A DNA stretch of 64,000 nt. Origin: Verrucomicrobiota bacterium (GTDB lineage: Bacteria; Verrucomicrobiota; Verrucomicrobiia; Methylacidiphilales; UBA1321). Made by a program: the position numbers and the translations under genes. The stretch is from the NCBI GenBank assembly GCA_013285645.1, contig JABDHJ010000006.1, positions 53,550 through 117,549 on the forward strand, read 5' to 3'. Shown piece by piece: positions 1-8,854 of this stretch. Position 1 is the first letter of the stretch. Each line of letters opens with the position of its first letter. A model generated the notes under the pieces. It was given only the letters and a program-made list of their open reading frames with translations. It did not search any database and was not told the origin of the DNA.

Positions 1-1029
1 CTGCTCGGTGCGATGGTGGCCGCCATTCTGGTTGGAACCAATGGCGGCACAGTGCGGGTCCCTCGGATTCTATATTATGCCGCACAAGCCGTCATCGGTT
101 GCATGATCGCCCGTGCGATTACGCCCGCCATCGTGGGCACTTTCCTGAAAGATTGGCCGTTGTTTATCAGCGTGATGCTAGGCGTGGTCGTGGCTAGCAG
201 TCTTTTGGGTTGGGGGCTCGGTCGACTTGGCATTTTACCGGGAACAACGGCTGTCTGGGGACTCTCGCCGGGGGCGGCTAGTGTCATGATGGTCATGGCG
301 GAAGAATACGGGGCCGATCCAAGACTCGTCGCTTTCATGCAATACTTGCGTGTGGTCTTTGTCGCCATCGCGGCCTCGGTTATTGCACGGTTCGTTGTTC
401 ACGCCCATGGGACGGTAGCTACGCAAATCATCTGGTTTCCTCCCCTGCACTGGCTTTCGTTCGGCGAGACCGTGGCGATTGGTTTGATCGGAGGAATCGT
501 GGGACGCTTATCCCGGATTCCGGGCGGAGTGGTGCTTGTTCCGATGTTTGCCGGGGCGTCTCTTCATGGAACCAACCTGGTAACGATTGAGCTTCCGCCC
601 TGGTTATTGGCGATGAGCTACGCCTTTCTTGGCTGGAACATCGGCCTGGGGTTCACCCGGGATATTCTGGGTCATGCCGTTCGCGTCCTGCCGCAAGTCA
701 CCCTGGCGATCATTGCCCTGATGCTCATCTGTGGTGGGCTCGCCCTGGTATTAGTGGAAACAGTTGGTGTCGATCCGCTGACAGCTTATCTCGCCACCAG
801 CCCCGGCGGCATGGACTCGGTCGCGATCATCGCGGCCTCGACCAAGGTCGATGTGCCTTTCGTGCTGGCCTTGCAAATTGTGCGCTTCATGGTCGTGCTT
901 CTGATTGGACCGTTCATCTCGCGCTTCGTCGCAAGCCAACTCGGCCATCAGGTCCCGGCGCCTGAAAAGGAAGGGGACTCAGCTACGGCGCTCGCACGAG
1001 TCAAAGAAGATGAAGCCGAGTTGGATTGA
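1..1029 (+). CDS. AbrB-family membrane protein, 5'-truncated by the window
   Basis: Integral membrane protein of the AbrB (PF05145) type, a family of roughly 350 residues with two related halves of membrane helices. The reading frame is open from base 1, so the true start lies upstream; an ATG occurs at 13. Gly-rich hydrophobic helices fill the sequence, and both halves carry the typical motif: SPGAASVMMVMAEEYGADPR in the first and ATSPGGMDSVAIIAASTKVD in the second. The C-terminal 25 residues are charged and cytoplasmic in appearance. Family members are often labelled 'ammonia monooxygenase' by transfer, which is misleading; some are linked to regulation or transport and the substrate here is unknown. 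The gene converges on the efflux operon with 8 bp between the stop codons. Confidence 0.85.
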   Translation: MLGAMVAAILVGTNGGTVRVPRILYYAAQAVIGCMIARAITPAIVGTFLKDWPLFISVMLGVVVASSLLGWGLGRLGILPGTTAVWGLSPGAASVMMVMAEEYGADPRLVAFMQYLRVVFVAIAASVIARFVVHAHGTVATQIIWFPPLHWLSFGETVAIGLIGGIVGRLSRIPGGVVLVPMFAGASLHGTNLVTIELPPWLLAMSYAFLGWNIGLGFTRDILGHAVRVLPQVTLAIIALMLICGGLALVLVETVGVDPLTAYLATSPGGMDSVAIIAASTKVDVPFVLALQIVRFMVVLLIGPFISRFVASQLGHQVPAPEKEGDSATALARVKEDEAELD

Positions 1030-1037
1030 GCAATGCG

Positions 1038-2996
1038 CTATTCGTAACGCAATGCTTCGATCGGATCGAGTCGGGAAGCCAGCACGGCGGGCCAATAACC
1101 GAAACCGATGCCAACACCCACGGAAAATCCGCAGGAAAGGACGATGGAAAGAAATGACGGATTCATCAATACACCCTGCAAATAACCGATGATCAGCGAG
1201 ATGATCCAGCCGAGGGCGATGCCGAGAAATCCTCCGCTCAAACATAGGGTGACCGACTCGATGAGGAACTGGGCCTGGATGTCGCGCCCCCGCGCGCCGA
1301 GGGCCTTGCGCAGACCGATCTCGCGCGTTCGTTCCGTGACCGAGACGAGCATAATGTTCATGATCCCGATGCCGCCGACAACCAGCGAGATGGCCGCCAC
1401 ACTGGCGAGCATAAGTGAAATGGTACGCGTGACCGCGCTCAGGGCCTGCTCCATGGCAACCAGGTTGACCACCCGGTAGCTATCGTTTTGCACACTGGGA
1501 ATGTGAGGCCACTCGCGCGTCACATCCATGAGTTGCGATTCCGTTTGGTCAATGGCATTGGCATCCGTTGCGCTGGTGTCGATCCAGTCGACATATTTTT
1601 TGCCCAGCACACGGTACATCGCCGTTTGTAGGGGAACGAGGATGGCGTCGTCGGTATCGGTCATGCCATTAGTGCCTTTCGAGGGGAGGACGCCGATTAC
1701 GGTGAAGGGGACATGGTTGATCTCGATCGTCTGTCCAATCGGATCGGTTTGATTGAAAAGCCCCGTCAGGACGGTCGTGCCCAGCAGCGCAACCCGTTTA
1801 CGCAGGCGCCCTTCTTCCAGCGTAAAAAAACGGCCATAGGTGGGAGGCGCGGCATAAATCTTTTCATAACCGGGCATGACGCCGAAGAGTTGGGTGCTCA
1901 CGTTGTTATGTCCGTAAACCGCCTGGACCGTGCCGCTCACCCCACCGGAAACAGCCGCGATGTTCAGGACGCGGCCATCGAGATGGGTGGCTTCGTCAAG
2001 AGTCAACCGGCTTACCGCACCTCGCTGTTGCCGCACTCCGGCGGTGTTTTGCGCATTGGGTACGATGATGAGGCGATTGGATCCCAATGCGGAGATTTGG
2101 CGATCGACGGAGGCCTGCGCAGCTTTACCCAAGGCGAGCATGACAATGACTGCGGCAACGCCGATGATGATCCCGAGCGCGGATAGGCAGGTGCGCAGTC
2201 GGTTGGCCCAAAGACCTCGCGTCGCCTGCTGCAAATTGAGGAAGAGCAGGTTCCAGTATACCTGTGAAGAGATTTTCCACTCCGCAGGTGGCGGCAGGGC
2301 GGCAACAGGATGCGCGATGGCAGCCAGCGGCTTTCGGACATCTTCGACGATATGTCCGTCATGCATCCGTATGGTGCGGTCAGCGTGAGCCGCGATGGAA
2401 GGCTCATGCGTCACCAGCACAATCGTCAGACCTTCCGCGTGCAACTCGCGCAGGAGGGCCATGATTTCCGCGCCGCTCTGGGAATCGAGATTGCCCGTCG
2501 GTTCATCGGCCAGGACGATGGTTGGTCGGCGGACGAGCGCGCGCGCGATGGCAACCCGCTGCTGCTGACCTCCGGAAAGTTCGTTGGGCCGGTGCGAGCC
2601 GCGGTGCCCGAGGCCGACCCGGGTCAGCAGGTCAGCAGGATCGGCGGAGGGCCGATTGCCCTTGGCGTAGATGAGCGGGAGTTCAACATTGTCGAAAGCC
2701 GACATGCGCTTGAGCAAATGGAACTGCTGAAAGACGAAGCCGATGCTTTCCGAGCGCAGACGCGAAACCTCTTCATCCGACAAATCAGCAATGTTTCGTC
2801 CGTCGATACTCAGCACCCCGGTGTCAGGCCGGTCGAGAAGTCCGATGGAGTGCAGGAGTGTCGATTTGCCCGAACCCGAGGCACCGATGAGCGAAATGAA
2901 TTCGCCCTGCTCGATGCGCAACGAAACGCCTTGCAGGGCTTTGACCGTCGTCTCACCCATCTGGTAGGTCTTGGTGACTTTTTCGAGGACGATCAT
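1038..2996 (-). CDS. macB: MacB-like ABC transporter, fused ATPase and permease
   Basis: Inner-membrane component of a MacAB-TolC type efflux pump; 652 residues, normal for MacB. The N-terminal ABC ATPase has Walker A GASGSGKST at residues 38-46, signature LSGGQQQR near 140-147 and Walker B VLADEPTGNLDS near 161-172. A linker leads to the first membrane helix (about 260-290), a periplasmic MacB_PCD domain (about 300-510) and an FtsX-type permease with three C-terminal helices. The start ATG overlaps the macA stop by 4 bp (ATGA), so it should be translated by coupling. MacB pumps use ATP to drive export of macrolides, peptides or lipids from the periplasm through TolC; the substrate cannot be told from sequence. 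Confidence 0.92.
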   Translation of the reverse strand: MIVLEKVTKTYQMGETTVKALQGVSLRIEQGEFISLIGASGSGKSTLLHSIGLLDRPDTGVLSIDGRNIADLSDEEVSRLRSESIGFVFQQFHLLKRMSAFDNVELPLIYAKGNRPSADPADLLTRVGLGHRGSHRPNELSGGQQQRVAIARALVRRPTIVLADEPTGNLDSQSGAEIMALLRELHAEGLTIVLVTHEPSIAAHADRTIRMHDGHIVEDVRKPLAAIAHPVAALPPPAEWKISSQVYWNLLFLNLQQATRGLWANRLRTCLSALGIIIGVAAVIVMLALGKAAQASVDRQISALGSNRLIIVPNAQNTAGVRQQRGAVSRLTLDEATHLDGRVLNIAAVSGGVSGTVQAVYGHNNVSTQLFGVMPGYEKIYAAPPTYGRFFTLEEGRLRKRVALLGTTVLTGLFNQTDPIGQTIEINHVPFTVIGVLPSKGTNGMTDTDDAILVPLQTAMYRVLGKKYVDWIDTSATDANAIDQTESQLMDVTREWPHIPSVQNDSYRVVNLVAMEQALSAVTRTISLMLASVAAISLVVGGIGIMNIMLVSVTERTREIGLRKALGARGRDIQAQFLIESVTLCLSGGFLGIALGWIISLIIGYLQGVLMNPSFLSIVLSCGFSVGVGIGFGYWPAVLASRLDPIEALRYE

Positions 2997-3946
2997 TTCA
3001 TCTTTTTCGGAGTTGCCGTAAACGAGAAACTCTTTTGCGCCTCCAGGATCATGAAGGCCGGGCGTGCGATCCAGTCGCCTTCAGTCAGACCCGAGAGCAC
3101 TTCGGTCCACGTGCCATCGCTCGCGCCGACTTGGATAGGTCGCGTCAGCAAGGGCTGGCCCGCCCCCTGTACCAGAAGCACGGTGCCTTCCGGGCTGATC
3201 GCATCGGTCGGGATGCGCAGAACATGTTCGCGGTTGGAAATCAGGAGGAAAACGTTGGCCGAGATGCCGCTTCGCACAAAGGCAGGCGTCGTATCGAGGA
3301 AGATATTGACCAGGTAGGTCGTCACATTATTGACCGTGGTTGCATCGTAGGCGATGGCGTTGACTTTGCCGGTCAACTTTTCATCGGGGTAACTGTCGAA
3401 GGTAATATCGACGGCCTGCCCAAGCGAAACGTGCTCGAGATCGGTTTCATCGACGTTGGCCTGGACGATGAGATGATCCGACATCGTGAAGACCGTTTGC
3501 GCCGCGACGACGACCTGACCGGGAACGACGGAAGTGGAAATGATGTGTCCATCCAGCGGCGCGACGAGCGGAGCCGCTTTATAGACGTCCTTCCAGAAGG
3601 CGACTTCCTTCCCCCCCGCGGCTTCGGCGGCGTCCATCAACGCGGCGCGATCGGTGGAACTGATCCAGGCCAAGACTTGGCCTTCCTTGACGGCCACGCC
3701 GTTTTGGACATTCACCGAATCGATCCGGCCGGGTATGGGCGGTGTGACGTTGAGCCGATGCTCCGGTCCGACCACAGCGCTCTCCCGCAGGGTAACGAGC
3801 AGGGGACCCTGCTCCACTTTCAAATAATCGTAGGCGGTCGGATGGAAATTCCAGCGCAGCGCCAGCGCGACAAGGCCCACTGCTCCGGCCAGGATGCACA
3901 AGGCCAAGATCACATATTTCCAACTGGAAGAACTTCGCCGTTTCAT
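2993..3946 (-). CDS. macA: Periplasmic adaptor (MacA/HlyD family), short hairpin
   Basis: Membrane-fusion protein linking the MacB-like pump to the outer-membrane channel; 317 residues. A membrane anchor at about 11-31 follows the basic start (MKRRSSSSWK). The split lipoyl/biotinyl-like domain is at about 60-97 and 127-150, followed by a beta-barrel domain and a membrane-proximal domain. I chose the ATG at 3946 over a start at 3979 because it overlaps the upstream stop as ATGA and has GGAG just upstream. The two lipoyl halves are joined by only about 30 residues (97-128), whereas typical MacA proteins carry a long two-helix coiled-coil hairpin that meets TolC. The contact with the channel must therefore differ, or this adaptor does not reach it. 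Confidence 0.88.
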   Translation of the reverse strand: MKRRSSSSWKYVILALCILAGAVGLVALALRWNFHPTAYDYLKVEQGPLLVTLRESAVVGPEHRLNVTPPIPGRIDSVNVQNGVAVKEGQVLAWISSTDRAALMDAAEAAGGKEVAFWKDVYKAAPLVAPLDGHIISTSVVPGQVVVAAQTVFTMSDHLIVQANVDETDLEHVSLGQAVDITFDSYPDEKLTGKVNAIAYDATTVNNVTTYLVNIFLDTTPAFVRSGISANVFLLISNREHVLRIPTDAISPEGTVLLVQGAGQPLLTRPIQVGASDGTWTEVLSGLTEGDWIARPAFMILEAQKSFSFTATPKKMK

Positions 3947-5286
3947 GGAATAGCTCCTAATCCCCTGGCCTGTTCCCAATTCGCTTCCGCGATCACCGCG
4001 GCGAGTTGGGCGGACAGACAGGTTTGTTGCTGACTGACATAACTATCGGTGATGGTTTCAAAATCCTGGAACGACATGAGCCCATTCCGGTAGCTGGCCT
4101 CGGCGATTTTATAACGCAGGGCGGTCGCCTCGAGCAGTTCGTCCTGAATGCGCACGTTTTCCTGCGAATCAACCATCGCCTTGAAAGCCTGCCCCAGGGT
4201 CAGCGCCGCCTGGTTCGTGCCCGATTGCAGTTCGGCCAGCGACTGGCGAAAACTGGCATCCGCTGCTTTCACATCGAAATAGGTCTGGCCTCCTTGGAAA
4301 ATCGGGTAGGAGACGCTGAAACCCGCTGAGAATCCGTTCTGGCGGATCGGAAGTTGCGAGTCTGAACCGAAGACGGAGGCGCTGGCCGAGACGTGCGGAT
4401 ACCAACCGCTCTCCGCCAACGTGATGCCGGCGGCAGCCGCGTCGGTTTGCGCTCGTTTCTCAAAATAGGCCGGAGTTAGCACGGCCAGTTTTCGGAAATC
4501 GGGAGTGACGGGCAACGGTTCCGTTTCCAAATCGCCTGCCGCTTGCACGGGCTTGGGTAGTTCCTGGCCGACGACGACTTCGAGTTGAAGCCCCGAGAGA
4601 TCGTAAGTACGCAGCGCCTGGTTAAGATCAACCTTCGCCTGATCCAGATTGGCGTCGCTCAAAAGCATGGCGCCCTTGTCCTCCTGGCCGCCTTGGTAAA
4701 GCAATCGGACCAAACGCGCCGCGCTCTGGCGAATGTCGATCACATTACGGCTGATGACGATAAGTTGCTGCGCATAGAGCAACTGTGCGAACGACGACTT
4801 GAGGTTGAAGCTGATGGTCGCTTTTTCCGCGTTCATGTTGGCGAAAGCCAGGGCCAGTTCCGCCTTTGCCTGGTCGATATTGCCCTTCGTCGTGAACCCA
4901 TCAAAGATCGTTTGGGAAAGCGTCAGTTGCGCGATATAGGCGGTGGAATAATTGCTGGGTGCCCCCAGATAAGGTCCGAGATAAGCGCGCGTATCGCCGA
5001 AGTTGGCGGTGATTTGCGGATAGAGGGTCGAGTAGGCGCCGAGCCGCACCGCGTTGCTGTTAAGCACGCCTTCCCGTGAAGCCTGTAGATCTGGATTATG
5101 GGCGGTGGCCAGACGGACGCAATCTTCCCAAGTGAGAGGTGCAGGTGAGGTTGAAGCTCCCACAACCTCCGTCTGGGCAATGGCCTGGAGAGGAAAAGAA
5201 ATTATCGTTATTGTAATCAAACAACCAGCGATAAACCTCAAAGAGCTCTCTCTCGAGAGTAATGATTTTAGAGGAACGACAACCAC
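3943..5286 (-). CDS. TolC-like outer-membrane efflux protein
   Basis: Outer-membrane channel of the same tripartite pump, 447 residues. After a hydrophobic signal peptide (about 17-38, ending QAIAQ) come two OEP repeats, rich in long helices with Ala, Gln and Leu, as in TolC/NodT. Typical elements include LTWEDCVRLATAHNPDLQAS near the mature N-terminus and a repeat of it around LTLGQAFKAMVDSQENVR. The listed start is GTG; the in-frame TTG at 5238 would put the signal peptide at the very N-terminus and is a reasonable alternative. First gene of the operon tolC-macA-macB, with 4-bp overlaps at both junctions. Confidence 0.88.
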   Translation of the reverse strand: MVVVPLKSLLSRESSLRFIAGCLITITIISFPLQAIAQTEVVGASTSPAPLTWEDCVRLATAHNPDLQASREGVLNSNAVRLGAYSTLYPQITANFGDTRAYLGPYLGAPSNYSTAYIAQLTLSQTIFDGFTTKGNIDQAKAELALAFANMNAEKATISFNLKSSFAQLLYAQQLIVISRNVIDIRQSAARLVRLLYQGGQEDKGAMLLSDANLDQAKVDLNQALRTYDLSGLQLEVVVGQELPKPVQAAGDLETEPLPVTPDFRKLAVLTPAYFEKRAQTDAAAAGITLAESGWYPHVSASASVFGSDSQLPIRQNGFSAGFSVSYPIFQGGQTYFDVKAADASFRQSLAELQSGTNQAALTLGQAFKAMVDSQENVRIQDELLEATALRYKIAEASYRNGLMSFQDFETITDSYVSQQQTCLSAQLAAVIAEANWEQARGLGAIP

Positions 5287-5439
5287 TTAGAGTAAACAAG
5301 AAATAACGGAAAAGTTGCACGGAAAGAGCAGGAGGTTGTCCCGGACGGCTTTACCGGGCGGAATCGTGGCATATCCTCGCCCTAATTATGCATATTAACT
5401 GGCATACTCAGGGTTCTGGCGTGCAATTGGTAGCTGTCT

Positions 5440-5470
5440 CACTCCGTGCGACGATCCCGCGCACGGAGTG
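5440..5470. repeat. Perfect 10-bp hairpin between operons
   Basis: CACTCCGTGC at 5440-5449 pairs exactly with GCACGGAGTG at 5461-5470 across an 11-base loop. It lies between the 3' end of the first GH4 gene and the start of the efflux operon. There is no T-run, so it is more like an intergenic repeat than a classical terminator. A related fragment (GCACTCCGTGTGACGG) occurs near 56121 just after another stop codon. Confidence 0.6.
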
Positions 5471-5520
5471 CGCGGGCTACCTCAGAATACTCCGCTGGTG
5501 GTGGCGAGGTTCTTATTAAC

Positions 5521-6954
5521 CTACTTATATCCGGGCAGGAACTTCTTCTCGGCGGCAAACAACTCGAGGGTCATTTTCTTGATCTCAGCGGGGCTGCAAA
5601 TCGAGGCCGTATGTGGATCGAGTTGCAACGCGTAAATCGCCGCTTCCTTGCTCCGCTCGACAGCGGCGGTGGCGCCGAGCTCGAACATGGCCATGTTGGA
5701 CACGCAAAGCGCCGCCATCTGAGGCGGAAGCGCGCCGTAACGGGTCGGATTGAGTCCATTCCGGTCGATCATGGTGGAGACTTCGACGCAGCCATTGGCA
5801 GGAAGATTGGTAATGAGCGAACCACGATTGCTGACGGAATTCATGACGTTACCATGGATGCGGAACGGTGAATCCTTCTCGCGGGCTTCGATGATCCAGC
5901 TGGCATATTCCCAACTGCGCTTCCAGTCCATGGGCTTGGTGCCCGCGAGCAACTCCATGCGCCATTTATCGGCATTCGCGCGCCACGTGGGCCAGTTGTT
6001 GGCGTAGAAGTTCGATTCGCCATCGTAACCGGGACGGCAGTAGCGTTTGATGAGGTCCTTGCGCTTACGGTAATAGGGGAGGTATTCGGAGAGATGACCG
6101 CTCGACTCGGTAATGAACGCGCCGAAATGAAGCATCATGTCCTTGCGAACGATGTCGTTCTTGTCGTCAGAATTAGAGGGCTTGCCCGCAATGTCCTGCT
6201 CGGCCTTTTTCTTGAGTAGCGGATAAAGATCTTTTCCGTTGTGCCGAAGCTTGGTGAACCACGCGAGGTGATTGATCCCCGCGCATTCCCATTCCATTTC
6301 CTCGTATGGAATGCCCGCGCGTTTGGCGAGAAGATGGCTCGTGCCCTGGACGGAATGGCAGAGGCCGACGACCTGCATCGAAGATGTGCGCGCCGCAGCG
6401 ACGCACATCATGTTCATCGGATTGGTGTAGTTCAAGACGATGGCCTCGGGGCAAAGACGCTCCGCATCCTTGAGTACGCCGAGCCAGACGGGAATGGTGC
6501 GCAACGCCTTGAAGAGTCCGCCTGGCCCGATGGTATCGCCGATGCACTGGTCGACGCCATATTTCGCTGGGATGTCATTGTCAAATCGGACGCATTCGAG
6601 ACCGGAGACCTCGATGCAGTTCACGATGTAATGGCTGCCGGGGAGGACTTTCGTGCGGTCGGTCGAAGCGATGACCTCCCAATTGGTCGCACCACGTTCG
6701 GCAAAAAGCTTTTTGATCAGCTGGTGCATCGTGCTGAGGCGATGGCGGTCGATATCGACCAGAGCAAAGGTGCCTCCGCGATTACCGGTGATGCTGATGA
6801 CATCGGTGATAAGCCGGGGAGTGAAACCGCTACCTGCACCCATCATAGTAATTTTGATGGGACGGAGTATCGTGCCCGGCAAGGCCAGGGTCTCGGCTGA
6901 TTTGGTGTGCTCGGCGTGACCGAGTGCTTTTTTGCCTGATTTTTTTGTGGTCAT
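5521..6954 (-). CDS. GH4 alpha-galactosidase/alpha-glucosidase, copy 1
   Basis: Cytoplasmic glycosidase of family 4 (MelA-like), 477 residues. These enzymes need NAD+ and a divalent metal (usually Mn2+) and cleave by an oxidation-elimination route. Residues 36-50 hold the Rossmann dinucleotide motif (MMGAGSGFTPRLITD), NYTNP is at 175-179, and the family's metal ligands appear as Cys199 (GLCHS) and His229 (INHLAW). There is no signal peptide; a 30-residue charged N-terminal extension precedes the fold and is shared with the second copy. It diverges from an AraC-type regulator, and the intergenic space holds an operator-like direct repeat at 7015-7041. No sugar transporter lies nearby. Substrate (alpha-galactoside, -glucoside or -glucuronide) is not resolved. 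Confidence 0.92.
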   Translation of the reverse strand: MTTKKSGKKALGHAEHTKSAETLALPGTILRPIKITMMGAGSGFTPRLITDVISITGNRGGTFALVDIDRHRLSTMHQLIKKLFAERGATNWEVIASTDRTKVLPGSHYIVNCIEVSGLECVRFDNDIPAKYGVDQCIGDTIGPGGLFKALRTIPVWLGVLKDAERLCPEAIVLNYTNPMNMMCVAAARTSSMQVVGLCHSVQGTSHLLAKRAGIPYEEMEWECAGINHLAWFTKLRHNGKDLYPLLKKKAEQDIAGKPSNSDDKNDIVRKDMMLHFGAFITESSGHLSEYLPYYRKRKDLIKRYCRPGYDGESNFYANNWPTWRANADKWRMELLAGTKPMDWKRSWEYASWIIEAREKDSPFRIHGNVMNSVSNRGSLITNLPANGCVEVSTMIDRNGLNPTRYGALPPQMAALCVSNMAMFELGATAAVERSKEAAIYALQLDPHTASICSPAEIKKMTLELFAAEKKFLPGYK

Positions 6955-7014
6955 GAAAGTTGTGGAGTGAAGCTAAATTCTCACCGCTTTGATTTCTGGA
7001 AGCGATACAAAGCC

Positions 7015-7041
7015 CGTGACAGTTAGGTGCTTTTTGGTGAT
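7015..7041 (+). promoter_or_regulatory. Operator-like direct repeat (GH4-1 / AraC-1)
   Basis: CGTGACA at 7015-7021 and TGGTGAT at 7035-7041, starts 20 bp apart. The site ends 11 bp before the AraC-1 ATG and begins 60 bp upstream of the GH4-1 ATG. The same two-box layout precedes the second GH4 gene (11334-11360) and the second AraC gene (9690-9716). AraC-family dimers commonly bind direct repeats two helical turns apart, so the spacing fits. Binding itself is inference. Confidence 0.6.
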
Positions 7042-7052
7042 ATTTTGGCTCC

Positions 7053-7880
7053 ATGGAGACGAAATCCGCCCGCAGCATCGAACTCAGCGTTCCCTATAGC
7101 CACCGGAGACAAAGTGTTTCCAGTTCGCGTTATCGTTGGAATTGCTGGGACCGCGGCAGCAACCCATTCGTGATCCTGCAGTGGACCCTTTCCGGCGAGG
7201 GCATTTTTGAGGGGAAGGAGGGTCGTTTTCGAGTACCGACTGATCACGCTTTTATCGCCATCGTCCCTGAACAATCCACGTACTATTACCCCTTGGAACA
7301 TCGGGAACCGTGGGTCTTCAGCTGGTTCAATTTCTACGGTTCACTGGCCTGTGATCTTTTCCTGAAATTCAAGGCGGAATTTGGTCCCGTCGTTCCGCTC
7401 GCTTCGCGGGGTGCGGCGGCCACCTGCCTGCGGCGTCTGTTGATAAAGGGCGCGCGCGCCGAATCTTCAGATCGTTTTCAAGCCAGCCTTCAAACTTATG
7501 CGTTTCTCTTGGAATGGTGGCGGGAGGCATCACAGCCACTTCGCCGTCCGGAAGACCGTCTGGCTCACGCGCTTCGCTTCAGCAGGGAGCATTTTCGTGA
7601 ACCTCTCGGCGTAAAGGAGTTGGCCGGCGAGGCAGGGATGAGCCGGGAACACTTTTCCCGGATCTTCACGGACCGGACCGGGGAGTCTCCTTCGGCATAC
7701 CTGCAACGATTGCGGATGCAGGAAGCAACCCTGCTGGTCCAAGACACCGATCTGCCTTTACGTGAGATTGCGATGCGTTCGGGATTTTATTCCGAACGGC
7801 ATTTGATGAGAACATTTCAACGGCTCCACGGTCTCAGTCCCTCACAATATCGCAGACGCAAAACGGACAGGCACCCTTGA
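7053..7880 (+). CDS. AraC-family transcriptional regulator 1
   Basis: DNA-binding regulator of 275 residues: an N-terminal cupin-like ligand domain (about 20-160) with the recurring GEGIFEGKEGRFRVPTDHAF segment, then a double helix-turn-helix domain (about 175-270) with LGVKELAGEAGMSREHFSR and the closing LREIAMRSGFYSERHLMRTF. Divergent from GH4 copy 1, which it probably controls in response to a sugar. A paralogue at 8855-9676 shares both domains. The operator-like repeat directly before its start suggests autoregulation. Confidence 0.9.
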   Translation: METKSARSIELSVPYSHRRQSVSSSRYRWNCWDRGSNPFVILQWTLSGEGIFEGKEGRFRVPTDHAFIAIVPEQSTYYYPLEHREPWVFSWFNFYGSLACDLFLKFKAEFGPVVPLASRGAAATCLRRLLIKGARAESSDRFQASLQTYAFLLEWWREASQPLRRPEDRLAHALRFSREHFREPLGVKELAGEAGMSREHFSRIFTDRTGESPSAYLQRLRMQEATLLVQDTDLPLREIAMRSGFYSERHLMRTFQRLHGLSPSQYRRRKTDRHP

Positions 7881-7911
7881 GCACGTTATTGCATGGCCTA
7901 CCGTAGCTGAA

Positions 7912-8646
7912 TTAACCCAGCACAAGATGCCGTAATTCTTGAAATTCTATCGCCTTCTGTTTTCTGAAATCTGTTGAGGAGACCAACTGTGCGATGACAA
8001 GCGCGCCTTCCTCGACGGAAATACGGTCCGTGTTGAAAACCATGTCGTAGTTTTGATGATCATCAAGATCAGAGTGAAAATAGGTCGATGTAAAATGACG
8101 ACGCTGTTCGTCAACCCTTCGCACTTCTGTCGCCGCTTCGTCCCATGAACAATGCTTGCTTTCAGCTACCCGTTCGACTCGACAATCAAATGAACCGACG
8201 ATCCGAATGTGCACGGCCCGGGGAAATTTGGCCGTTATCGAGTGCGCCGCCCGCCCAACGAGGATAACGTGACCTATCCTGGCAAGCTGGATGATGGTAC
8301 TGGTCATCTTTTCAATCATGACTGCCCCAGGAACGGAAATACCTAAAATTCCATCGAGATGATCGTTGATGGACAATATCTGTTCACCAGAAAAGAAGTT
8401 GCTTATCCGTTTGGGTAAATGGTGATCTTCAATGACTCGTTCTCCGATATCCTTATCTACAACTACCCATGGATGCTTCCCCTGGCTCATCTCGGTAAGA
8501 ATAACACTTGCCCGATAAGCAATCTCTTCTCCCATGGCCCCCATCTGCCTGGAAATAGTCACAAGGGGATTTGTTCCATCCGCAACCCAATTATTCAATT
8601 CCTTTGCCTTCAGAAAAGCCGCAACGATGTAAGGATCATTTTTCAT
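7912..8646 (-). CDS. Cytidylate-kinase-like protein
   Basis: Protein of 244 residues resembling the cytidylate kinase-like family (PF13189). VTISRQMGAMGEEIAYR (about 29-45) stands where the P-loop would be, followed by a segment with DKDIGERVIEDHHLPKRI and a late HVILVGRAAHSI strand. The canonical GxxGxGK P-loop is not intact, as is usual for this family, whose substrates are not established. The start ATG has AAAGGA upstream. It sits alone between two AraC/GH4 modules and converges on AraC-1. Why a nucleotide-kinase-like protein is here is not clear; it may be a bystander or a sensor. Confidence 0.78.
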   Translation of the reverse strand: MKNDPYIVAAFLKAKELNNWVADGTNPLVTISRQMGAMGEEIAYRASVILTEMSQGKHPWVVVDKDIGERVIEDHHLPKRISNFFSGEQILSINDHLDGILGISVPGAVMIEKMTSTIIQLARIGHVILVGRAAHSITAKFPRAVHIRIVGSFDCRVERVAESKHCSWDEAATEVRRVDEQRRHFTSTYFHSDLDDHQNYDMVFNTDRISVEEGALVIAQLVSSTDFRKQKAIEFQELRHLVLG

Positions 8647-8854
8647 AAATTAACTCGTCCTTTCGCATTAGTTTTTATCGTTTGGGATCACCACAAACCT
8701 AACCCAATCTGCCCTCTTCTGCATCGAGAAGATCAAACTTAAAGATAACGCGTTCCTGAACATCAGGTTCCACGTTGGCTAGATGTTCAGTCTCGAAGAG
8801 AGACGGTCTTAGCCGCAAAGACGTGCCAAAACCGGAGAACCTATGGCACAAGTA

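Noticed and set aside
3035..4033. 332-residue plus-strand ORF opposite macA
   Set aside because: Antisense shadow of a clear adaptor gene; composition rich in Arg, Gly and Asp as typical for reverse frames of GC-rich genes.
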